Of a DNA stretch of 64,000 nt, positions 35,301 to 45,683 are shown piece by piece; the stretch's first letter is position 1; each line of letters begins with the position of its first letter. The position numbers and the translations under genes were made by a program. The stretch comes from Chamaecyparis obtusa (lineage: Eukaryota > Streptophyta > Pinopsida > Cupressales > Cupressaceae): NCBI GenBank assembly GCA_027943335.1, contig BSBK01007733.1, positions 1 through 64,000 of the forward strand, read 5' to 3'. The notes beneath the pieces are model-generated. The model searched no databases, was not told the origin of the DNA, and was given only the letters and a program-made list of their open reading frames with translations.

Positions 35301-36902
35301 GTCAAGGAAAATTGAATCAAAGACATTTGAAATGGGTTGAGTTTTTGCAGAGTTATACATTTGTTTTGAAACACAGGAGTGGAAAGTCTAATAGGGTTGC
35401 AGATGTTCTTAGCAGAAAGCAACTATTGCTGACCAACATGCAGATTGAAGTGGTTGGGTTCAAGGAACTCAAGAATTTGTATCCAGAGGACCCTGACTTT
35501 GGTGAAGCTTGGAAAGCTTGTACAGAACCTGTTACTCTAGACAGGACAAAATGGTTGGATTTCATCATCCAGGATGATATGCTATTCAGAGGGAGTCAGT
35601 TGTGCATTCCACGAAGTTCTATGAGGGAGAATCTCATCAAGGAGAAGCATAGCGGAGGATTGGCTACACATTTTGGTCGTGATAAAACTCTTGGTTTGGT
35701 TAGTGAGAATTATTATTGGCCACAGTTGCAGCAAGATGTGAAGAAGTTTGTACAGAGTTGCAGAGTATGTCAGATGGCAAAAGGAGTGAAGCAGAATACA
35801 GGGTTGTATCAGCCATTATCTATACCAGAGAAGCCTTGGGAGGATATCAGCATGGACTTTGTTTTTAGTTTACCGAGGACACAATTGGGACACGATTCAA
35901 TTTTTTGTGGTAGTTGACGGATTTTCAAAGATGGCACATTTTATTCCCTGCAAGAAGACTAATGATGCTGTTCATGTAGTAGAATTGTTTTTCAGAGAAG
36001 TAGTGAGACTTCATGGTTTGCCAAAGACCATAGTTTCAGATCAGGACACTAAGTTTGTTGGATATTTCTGACGTACATTGTGGAAGAAGTTGAAGATAGA
36101 TTTGAAGTTTAGTTCATCACATCATCCACAGACTGATGGACAGACAGAGGTGGTGAATAGGAGCTTGGGAAATTTGCTGAGATGTTTGGTTGGAGATAAG
36201 CCAACAGGATGGGATTTGATCTTATCACAGGCGGAATTTGCATACAATAATTCTGTCACTAGAAGCACTGGTAAATCATCATTCTAGATTGTATATGGAA
36301 GTAGTCCAAGAAATGCATCTTAATTGAGGAAGATAGATAAAGGAGAAATAAGTAGTGCTGAAGCTGAGAATTTTACAGAACACTTGAAGAACATCCATGA
36401 GGAGGTGAGGAAGCATATTACCAAGATGAATGCATAGTATAAGGCTAAGGCAGATGAGAAAAGGAGGTATAAGGAATTTTAGGTTGGTGATGAAGTCATG
36501 GTTCATTTACGGAAGGAGCGGTTTCCAGTTGGTACATATAACAAGCTGAAAATGAAGAAGTTTGGACCATGTAGGATACTGAAGAAACGTGATTCAGGAA
36601 ATGCATATGAGGTAGAATTACCTACTGAGCTAAATATTTCACCAGTGTTTAACATTTCAGATCTGACAGAGTATCATGAAGGAGGTGTTGAAGATGAGAT
36701 TATTGCAGCATAGTGGAGTATTCCAGCAACTAGTTTAGACACTAAGGAGATCGAAGATATACTGGATAGTCATGTTGGCAGAAGCACAAAGAACATGACA
36801 TATGAAGAATATCTGATCAAATGGAAAGGATGACCTATTGAAGATTCATCATGGTTGACAAAGGAGGAGGTTAGCCGTCTCAATTTTCCTCTGCACACCT
36901 GA
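32393..36902 (+). pseudogene. Gag-pol of gypsy A element 2
   Basis: The ATG at 32393 starts a Gag with an Arg-rich N-terminus, a Glu-rich acidic stretch and the PF03732-like core (WWQEIQLERNRRGKDKI). The zinc knuckle CFHCGEEGHRGFEC is at 33347-33388, protease DSG at 33608-33616, and RT YLDD at 34637-34648. RNase H and the integrase zinc-binding region (HSGGLATHFGRDK, then CRVCQMAKG) lie in the longest open piece, 34547-35917. An extra T in a T-run at about 35899-35906 shifts the frame; the integrase core ([18 protein letters not shown]) and chromodomain then continue to the TGA at 36900. Most stops replace CAG, CAA, CGA or TGG. Confidence 0.93.
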
Positions 36903-36940
36903 GTCGTGACAGGGTCACTTCTCAAATTACCCTGGGTGTC

Positions 36941-37799
36941 TGATGCAGGACCATCCTGGGCATAAGAGCAATCTTGCATCACCCAAAAATATTTTTGTTT
37001 TTGTATTCAATAAGGGCTATTTTGTGCAGAGCTGCTATTTATGGAAAGTTACTATTTTTGGTAATTTTCGTATGAGCTCAGAATGATCTTATTTCTTTCT
37101 TGGAGGTTCATTTTGGTCATATAAGTCTTCCAGCAAAGTTTCATTACCAGATCAAGTGTATATTGGAAGATATTGAAGATTTTCGGTATTGGTAGTAGGG
37201 TACAGAAAATTTTTACTCAGTTTTGAAGGCTTTAGAGGCCCCGGATGAGGTCAAAAATTTGGGTGACAGGTGCTTGCGCCGGTCAATCTTGTAGAATGCT
37301 TCGTGGCATTTCTAAAATGGGGTTATAATAGCCGAACGGGTCAACTGGTGATGACTTATGGTCTTCGGAAGTTGGGCCACTTGAAATGGCAGAAAATAAT
37401 TTTCTTCAAAATTTCTGTTTGTGTTTCAAAGGTTATCTTGAGCCGACTATGATGTAATAAAATGTAAAATAAAATAATTCTAAGTTGGTTGGCCTTATTG
37501 GCTAAAATTATGGAACCTTCCCAGGCGGTGGAAAATTGCCTATATAAGGAAGGCTGTATTATTGTCTTAGGCAGTTCAGAATAGTTCTGGGTAGTAGATC
37601 TGGGTATTGTTTCGAGACTTTGGTCTACAGAATATTGTAAGGGAATGCCCATGTGGTTGTGCATATTGTAATTCTAAAAGTTTGTAATTCCACATTTGTG
37701 GAGATAATAAGAAGCCAATTTTCTATTCTTGCATATTATTGTTGTTGTTTTTCTATTTCTGTTATGTGTTTGTGGTATTAAGGGGAGCACCCTTCATCA
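36941..37799 (+). repeat. 3' LTR of gypsy A element 2
   Basis: 859 bp. Its heat-shock element is damaged (the first TTC has become TTA; GAACCTTC is kept at 37513-37520). Confidence 0.95.
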
Positions 37800-39640
37800 C
37801 ATATATTGTGACATTATTGTATTGTTGTAACTTTGAGCCTCTCACATTACTAGCAATGCCATCATGGTCAACACACCTTTGACATTAATAAAAATATCTA
37901 TGTTCAACACCATGCTTATAAAAAAGTTTTCAGGTAACTTTGAGGCACTCACTATGCCACATGGTTCTTACTTGAAATCAATGTGATCCCAAATAACATC
38001 CACCTTTGATTTTTTGCATTGACAACATAGAAGACTTGTCGTATCATGCCATACACCAAACCAAAACTATCATTAAAATAATAAAGTGTCCACAATGATT
38101 CATTACACTTATATTTTAGAAACATAGAATATAGATAGATCTTAAGAAGGAATGTTCTCTATTCAAGAAGAAAAACATCATTCATGAACAAAAATGAGTA
38201 TAGAGAAAGATAGGGTTTCCAAAGCAAGTTCATTATTTGGGTAACAAGTCCAAAATTCCAAAATAGACTCTTGGAATCTTCCAACTCTTACACACATGCT
38301 TCCATAGAGTTTACAATCATATCAATCAATGAGACTACAAGTCAAAATCTAGATCACGACATGGCATGTTATTAACATTTATCTTCTTCAAATATTATTG
38401 CATTATTGTATTGTAACTTTGAGGCATTCACATTGCTAGTAGTATCATCATGGTCAACACACCTTTGGCATTAATGACAACATCTATGTTCAATACCATG
38501 CATATAACAAAGTTTTCAGGTCACTTATATTGTGACATTATTGTATTGTAACTTTGAGGCACTCACATTGTTAGCAGTGTCATCATTGTCAATACACCTT
38601 TGACATTAATAAAAATATCTATGTTCAACACCATGCTTAGACCAAATTTTTCAGGTAACTTTGAGGCACTCACTATGCCACATAGTTCTTACTTGAGATC
38701 AATGTGATCCCAAGTAACATCCACCCTTGATTTTTGGCATTAACAACATAGAAGACTTGTCACATCATGACATAACCTAAACCCAACCTCTCATCAAACT
38801 AATAAAGTGCCCACAATGATTCGTCACACTTATCTTTTAGAAACATAGTATATCAATAGATCTTAAGAAGAAGTATTCTCCATTCAAGAAGCAACACAAT
38901 TCATGAACAATAATGAGTATAGAGAAGGATAGGGCTGCCAAAGAAAGCTCATTGTTTGGGTAACAAGTCCAACATTCCAAAATAGACTCTTGGAACCCTT
39001 CCAACACTCACACACATGTTTCAATAGATTTTGCAATCATATCAATGGGACCACAACTCAAAATCTATATCACAACAAGGCATGTTATTAACATTTATCT
39101 TCTTCAAATATTGTGACATTATTGTATTGTAACTTTGAGCTACTCACCTTGCTAGTTGTGTCATCATGGTCAACACACCTTTGAAATTAGTGACAACATC
39201 TATGTTGAACACCATGCTTATTGCAAATTTTTCAGGTCACACCATCAAATATAATGCCACACCAACATGTTTTTTGTCAATGTGTCCAAAAAGCTGCAAA
39301 AAAAGTGAGAACAATGTGTGTACGCTAAGCTATGTTTTATTTGTGCTAATGTGCATCACATAATTTGTTACTTTTTAGATCTAGGAAATTATTTGATTCA
39401 ATTATGGATAGTACACTAACAACTTTAAAATCATAGCTAATGATACAATAGTATTAAAAATATTAAACACTAAATCAAAAAATACTATAACAATTATTAG
39501 ACCATCTTTCAATGATGTCTTAAGCCTCGAGTAATGAAAACCTAAACATTCAAAGGGGAACAATGATGATTATAGCATAGTCGGTGAGCTGTTTAACATA
39601 GCCATGGACTCCCATGCCGAAGTCTGTGTGAACCATAAAA

Positions 39641-40191
39641 TAATGCTTATGTAATTGTTGGAACTCTACTCGTTTTGTGTGAGCAATGGAATGGTTTTAG
39701 TGGATAGAAAAATATGAGCCTTGAAAGCTATATGGGCTAATGACTTGATTTTCCATTAGAAAATGGATGATTATTATCGCATGGGCCTTGTACAACAGGA
39801 TAATTAATTAGTGATTTTAGACCTACTCCAAATAAATCATTCCTATGTGGATGGTTTTGGTTTACACTTAAATAATGCATCCAAAATTTACATTTGAGAA
39901 CACAATACGGAGTTGTCTCTAGACTGGCAGGCTCAAATAAACCTAAAATAAGAGATTTCTATAATCTATGATATAAAGTTGTACACCAAAGAATAATTCA
40001 AATGATATTTTCACTTCATGAGACTATTTTCAATGCCTTCTATCATTGTAGAGTTGTTTATCAAGCGATATGACAAGTTCATAATTTTAAACAGTGTGTA
40101 AACCAATGAAATTTAAACAACTATAATATAGTATCTTGGAGATTTTGATTTTGACTGGCCTTTCTTGTTGGAATTATCTTATAGGTGGACT
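39641..40191. other. Unique-looking spacer
   Basis: AT-rich sequence between segment U2 and the copia element. No open frame longer than about 40 codons and no repeat match within the window. Confidence 0.5.
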
Positions 40192-40446
40192 TGTTGGGAT
40201 TGGAAGGCCAATGAACTTTTGTCTATTGTGCCTTGTCTTTTCAGCTGCTCAATATGAGCTTATAAATAACTCTTATTGTCATCTATAAACATTCTATTTT
40301 AAAGATTAATACAATTCTTCTACTCTCAGTGTGGACATAGCCACTATTGTGGTGAGCCACAATAAATAAGTGTGTTCTATGTATTTTATAATCTACTCTT
40401 GTTATTCTATAATTTCTGGTTTTATTTCAAATTTGTTAAATCTACA
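40192..40446 (+). repeat. 5' LTR of the copia element
   Basis: Short LTR with a TATA-like CTTATAAATAA near 40260 and an AATAAA at 40361-40366 inside a perfect stem-loop. Confidence 0.9.
40345..40364 (+). promoter_or_regulatory. Poly(A)-signal hairpin in copia 5' LTR
   Basis: TATTGTGG, loop TGAG, CCACAATA forms a perfect 8-bp stem. The AATAAA signal begins in the 3' arm. The 3' LTR has the same stem at 45582-45601 with loop TGAA. Confidence 0.55.
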
Positions 40447-40447
40447 A

Positions 40448-40460
40448 TTGGTATTAGAGT
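40448..40460 (+). promoter_or_regulatory. Primer-binding site of the copia element
   Basis: TTGGTATTAGAGT, one base after the LTR; it resembles the tRNA-iMet PBS with two C-to-T changes. Confidence 0.75.
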
Positions 40461-40498
40461 GAGGTTAAACGTTGGTTGAAGATTTCGGTTTCAGAATT

Positions 40499-41278
40499 AT
40501 GGAAGATATAAGATTTCAGAAATTTTTTGGGAAGAACTACAGGATATGGAAGATTCAAATGAAGTCTCTGTTAGTTAACAAAGAGCTTCCGCTAGCACAT
40601 GAAGGAAAAGCAAAGAAATCCACAGCCATGTGGGATGAAGATTGGGGAAAGCTTGATGAGAAAGCCATGGTGACAATCTTTCTTGCATTAGGCGATAATG
40701 TGTTGTATAATGTTTCAGACAAAAATACAGCGAAGGACATATGGGATAAATTGGCTTCAACATATGCACAAGCATCCGCTGTGAACAAAGTCTTCATCAT
40801 GAAGAAGTTATATAAACTTAAGATGATGGAAGATGAAGTCATGACAAATCATCTCAATGAATTTAACACCTTGATTAGCCAAGCAAATTCGGTTGGCATG
40901 ACACAAGATGATGAGAATAAGGTTGTTCTATTGCTATGTTCTCTTCCTAATAGCTGGGATGTTCTTATGACAGCTATAAGCACTTCAGCATCAACTACAA
41001 AGAAGCTAGTTTTTTATGAAGTTTCAGCCACCCTACTCTCCAAAGATTTGAGGAGAAAGAATGATGAGTCATCTTCTGGTAATGCTCTCACAATGGTGAG
41101 CACCGAAAATAGCGGAAGAAGCCAATATAGAGGCAGATTTAATAACAATTGGTGGTCCCAATTTGCAAGATGATCATAGTCAATAGGGAGACAAAATGGT
41201 TATTGGTTTTGTGGGAAGGTTGGGCATGTTAAGAAGGATTGTAGAAAATTCAAGAAGGCACAAGAACAAGTATTGGAC
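40499..41278 (+). pseudogene. Copia Gag
   Basis: The ATG at 40499 begins MEDIRFQKFFGKNYRIWK and stays open for 225 codons to a TGA at 41171. This is the UBN2/DUF4219-type copia Gag, seen in the NYRIWKIQMKSLL start and the LPNSWDVLM segment at about residues 160-168. Past the stop, in the same frame, the zinc knuckle reads WFCGKVGHVKKDC, where the usual first Cys has become Tyr. Gag forms the particle and binds RNA. It is in frame with the protease that follows, so Gag and Pol were one polyprotein. Confidence 0.9.
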
Positions 41279-44200
41279 AGTCAAGCAAACATAACTCATG
41301 AGAAGGATCCGAGTATCCTAATTTTATCTACAAGTGATACAAAAGTTGATTCATGGTTAATTGATTTGGGAGCTTCATTTCATGCTTCCTCTCTCACGAA
41401 TGCATTTACAAATTATCAAGAAGGAGAATTCAGAGAGGCATATTTTGGTGATAATAAAGCATGTAAAATAATTGGGAAAGGAGATGTTGTCTTGCATCTT
41501 GAAGGTGGAGCAAAATTAGTTCTCAAAGATGTTAGACATGTTCCTCAATTAAAGAGGAATATAATTTTTGTCAGCCAATTATACACCCAAGGATTTAAAA
41601 ATGAACTTATGGATACATGGAAAATAGTCAAAGGTTCATTGGCTATTGCTAAAGGAGACAAAACTAGTAGTCTCTATATTTTGAAACCTATTGATAAAGT
41701 GGGAGCTAGTTTGACACTTGTGGATAGTGATGTTGTGCTTTGGCATCAAAGTATAAGCCATATGAGTAAGAAAGGACTTGAGGTAATGCTGAATTGTGAT
41801 CAACTACCAGGTCTCAAATCTGCAAATTTGGAGTTTTGTGAGCATTGTCTTCATGGGAAACAAAAGTGGGTCAATTTCTTAAAGGATGGAAATGACAAAA
41901 GGACAACACCTTTGGAGTTAGTGCATTCGGATGTCTTCAGACCTATGGAGGTAACCTCTTATGGAGGTGCACAATATTTTTTCACCTTTCTTGATGTTAG
42001 CACCTGAAAGGTATGGGTTTATATGCTTTCTAGAAAATCAAAAGTATTGTCTAAATTTAAAATTTTTAAAGCCCTTGTGGAAAATCAGAGTGGTCATAGA
42101 ATTAAGTTTTTGAAAATGGATAATAGAGGTGAATTTTGTTTGTTGGAGTTTGATAACTTTTGTGCAAATCATGGTATAAGATGAATTAAGGTTGTTCCTT
42201 ATTCCCATCAAGAAAATGGTGTAGCAGAATGGTTAAATAGAACCATTCTTGAGAAAGCGTAGTGTATGCTTTCCAATGCCGGTTTGGGAAAAGAATTTTG
42301 GGTGGAAGCCTACAATACAAAAGTCTATTTAATCAATAGAACTCCTTCATCTCATCTATATTTTGGCATTCCAAAAGAGGAATGGCTGGGAAAAAGGATT
42401 TTGTACTCACACATCAAATTTTTTGGGTGCGAAGCTCATGTACATGTCCCAAAAGAAAGAAGGAAAAAGTTGGATTTCAAATCACAAAAAGGTATTTTCA
42501 TTGGCTATGGTGAAGATCAGTTTGGTTATAGAGTTTGGGATCCAATTGAAGAGTGAATCATTCGCAATCGTGATGTCATTTTTAATGATAAAAAATTTCC
42601 AGCTCCCGCAGACATTGATAAGTCTGAAAAGGATTTCATTTCTTTCAAAATACCTTCAAACGGTATTGTCTCTACTCATCAGGGAAGAAGTTCCCTTCAA
42701 GCTACTCTAACTTCTATTCTAATTCCTACTTTTCAATCCTCATCAAGTGAGGATGATTACCCACATCTGTTCGATAGAGAATAGAGAAATGTGATTGAGG
42801 ATAGGCAAAGTTTTTTAGAAGGGGATATGCTCTTCCCTTCCCCTCTCCATGGTAGTTATGAAGGAAATTTACACTACAATCTATAGTCACCATAGGGAGA
42901 TAATCTACAAGAAATTCATGGCAGCTATGGAGTCACTCACGGTAGAGAGAAAGCTCCATACAATTTTTCCTCTGCTAGCAGAGAGGATAGCTATGACACA
43001 CCACATGTTCTTAGCCAAGACAACACTCACGGTAGGTCTAGACATAATGCCCACCATATTACCCACCCCAGATCTCACGACACTCATGAAAGAGGAATAG
43101 GCACTGGCTTTAATAACAGAGGTGTGAATGTTGATTCTTTCCCACAAAATACTCATTCACGGTGTCACGTGAATGAGGTGGACACCTCCAAAGAGTTACA
43201 CCCACAATAGGCTCCTCTTCATAGCTCCCTCTATCTCAATTTTAGGACTATGCATACGCATGATAGTGTAGACCAACGCAAGCACATAGAACGGTTCATT
43301 TTTAGTGACAAGCGTGGAAATTCCACAAAGGACATAACTACCATGTCTCTTGATAGGGATTAGCATGAATACGATAGGGATGATAGAGCTAAAGTAGCTC
43401 ATGATAATTTGAAGACAACTCATGTAGTCATGGCAGGGGAGAAGACACCCATGACAGTCTCCAGCATTTTCTTGATAGGGATAATACTCATAATAGGGGA
43501 GTCTTAACAGGACAAGCATGCTGTAATAGTTCAGGTATATAGAGGACATGCTCCTTTCCCATTTCCAAAGGCAATCCTCATTAATTACTCACCGAATAAA
43601 AAACCAACAGAACAGTTACTCTCAAAGATCCTTCACTTGGAGAAAATAATGATAATCAATTGTAGAGAATTCATTCTCGTGAACTAGATCATCTTCAATT
43701 GAGAAGATCCTCATGACAAAGGAAAGTTCCTTCAAAATTCTCTGATTATCAGCTATTATTTTCTGAAGAGGTAGAGCTAGAGCTATTAATTTCTGAGCAA
43801 ATTGAACCTACAAATTTTAAAGAAGCATGTATAAGCAATGATAAAAACAATTGGTTTGTTGCTATGACAGATGAAATAAGTTCTCTTGAAGGAAACGATA
43901 CCTAGGATTTGGTTGCTCTTCCACCAAATCGAAAACCACTCAAGAACAAGTGGGTTTATAAATTGAAAGATGAAGGAGGAGGTCAAAAATGGTTCAAAGC
44001 TTGGTTAGTAGTAAAAGGATATGCTCATAAATAGGGGATTGATTTCATTGAAATATTCTCTCTGGTTGTGAAGATGACATCCATCCGAACAATATTGGGA
44101 CTAGCAGCCATTTGGGATCTTGAATTGGAACAGTTAGATGTTAAGACAATGATTTTACATGGAGACATAAATGAGGAGTTGTATATGCATCAGCCTGAAG

Positions 44201-45362
44201 GTTTTGTGAAAAAGGGGCAAGAGCATCTCTATTGCTAGCTGAAGTGTAGTTTGTATGGGATCAAGAAAGCCCTAAGATAGTGGTATGTCAAGTTTGAATC
44301 CTTCATGCTTGAACATAATTTTATTAGATGTGAATTGATCCATGCATTTACTACAAGACACTCCCAAATGGTGAATTTGTTATTCTTCTTCTCTATGTTG
44401 ATGACATGTTAGTAGCAGGAAAAAGCTCTTAAATTGTTAGCGAGCTGAAAACTAAATTGGCAAGCACATTTGCCATGAAGGATTTAGGGGCAGCCAAGAA
44501 GATTCTTGGTATGACTATCACCTAGGATAGGAAGAAGAAAGTAATCACATTGTCACAAAAAGAATCTATTGAAAAAGTAATTCAGAGATTTGGTATGGCT
44601 GATGCGCATAGTGTTTCTACTCCACTTGCTTCACATTTTTAGTTATTAGTACATTTGTGTCCACAAACACAAGAGGACAAGGAATATATGGAGGACATCC
44701 CTTACAAATCTGCAGTTGGTAGCATTATGTATGCTATGGTTTTGACATGTCCTGACATTGCTCATGTGGTGGGAATTGTAAGTAGATTCATGAGCAATCC
44801 CAGGAAGACTCATTGGGAGGTCGTCAAATGGATATTAAGATATCTTAAAGGCACTTCAGATTTGATCTTATGTTTTTGTAACAATCATGAATAGTTATGG
44901 GGATTCACGGATTTAGAACTTGCCAAAGATTTGGATAAGCGTAGATCTACTATTGATTACATTTTCATGTTCACTGGAGTTGCTATTAGTTGGGCCTCAA
45001 GGCTGCAACATTATATTGCTCTTTCTTCCATTGAAGTTGAGTATTTGGCACTTTCCGAAGGTGCTCAGGAAATGATCTGGTTGCAGTGATTACTTGGTGA
45101 AATGAAGTATCAACAAAATGATTATGTTCTTTTCAGTGACAATCGCAGCACCATATTTATGGCTCATAATCATACCTCTCAACAACATTCAAAACACATT
45201 GACATCCATGCTCAATTTTTTTGGGACATGGTTGAAGAGGGCAAGTTGAAGGTTGAAAAGATTGATACTAAGATCAATCTAACAAATATATTCACTAAAG
45301 TTGTAACCAAAGAGAAGTTCAAATGTGCAAGAACTTCTCTTGGACTTGTTAAGCTGAAGTAG
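41279..45362 (+). pseudogene. Copia Pol: protease, integrase, RT, RNase H
   Basis: Protease active site at 41363-41377 reads DLGAS instead of D(S/T)GAS, one C-to-T change away. Integrase follows in the same frame: zinc-binding WHQSISHMS with CEHCLHGKQ, the first catalytic Asp in LVHSDV (~41930), then KMDNRGEF and SHQENGVAEW; the last open piece ends at 42556. An unusually His-rich linker occupies about 42830-43330. RT resumes in another frame near 43750 (KNKWVYKLK, then YVDD at 44394-44405), and RNase H lies in a third (FTDLELAKDLDKRRST; SDNRSTIFMAHNH), ending at the TAG at 45360. There are at least two frameshifts and more than ten stops. Confidence 0.9.
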
Positions 45363-45425
45363 ATCAGCATGTAGAGTAGGGGAATGCTTGATCACCTGAA
45401 TTATCCATTGACTTTCGGTGGGAGT

Positions 45426-45683
45426 TTGTTGGGATTGGAAGGCCAATAGACTTTTGTCTGTTGTCCCTTGTCTTTTCAGGTGCTCGGTATGAGCTTATAA
45501 ATAAGACTCTTATTGTCATTTGTAAACATTTTGTTTTGGAGATTAATACAATTCTTCTACTCTCAGTGTTGATGTAGCCACTATTGTGGTGAACCACAAT
45601 AAATAAGTGTGTTTTGTGTATTTTGTAATCTTCTCTTGTTATTCTATAATTTCTGGTTTTATTTCAAATTCGTTAAAACTACA
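45426..45683 (+). repeat. 3' LTR of the copia element
   Basis: 258 bp, preceded by GGTGGGAGTT as a weak polypurine tract. Confidence 0.9.

Larger units (their letters stand above)
31435..37799 (+). mobile_element. Gypsy family A element 2, structurally complete
   Basis: 6365 bp bounded by two 859-bp LTRs, with target duplication CATAT at 31430-31434 and 37800-37804. It sits inside the sequence GGTCACATATATTGTGAC of segment U2; the empty site is visible in U1 near 26870. PBS, gag-pol and both LTRs are present. About 53 differences between the LTRs were counted by eye (about 6%), many of them transitions. It is inactive because of about a dozen stops and a one-base insertion. Confidence 0.97.
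30803..39640. repeat. Duplicated segment U2, split by gypsy A element 2
   Basis: The pieces 30803-31434 and 37805-39640 together match U1 without its LINE-like insertion. The ~723-bp monomer is again present twice (AGGTAACTTTGAGGCACTC at about 37934 and 38656). U1 and U2 differ at many single sites, so the duplication is not recent. Confidence 0.8.
40192..45683 (+). mobile_element. Ty1/copia element, full structure, decayed
   Basis: 5492 bp with LTRs of 255 bp (40192-40446) and 258 bp (45426-45683), both starting TGTTGGGATTGG and ending CTACA. A tRNA-Met-type PBS follows the 5' LTR. Domain order Gag, protease, integrase, RT, RNase H is the copia order. The LTRs differ at about 24 positions by eye (about 9%). 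The flanking 5-mers GGACT and TGGCT do not match well, so the target duplication is lost or the borders are off by a base. Confidence 0.92.

Noticed and set aside
31435..37799. Family A as an endogenous pararetrovirus
   Set aside because: LTRs with target duplications, integrase and a chromodomain show Ty3/gypsy, and there is no movement protein.
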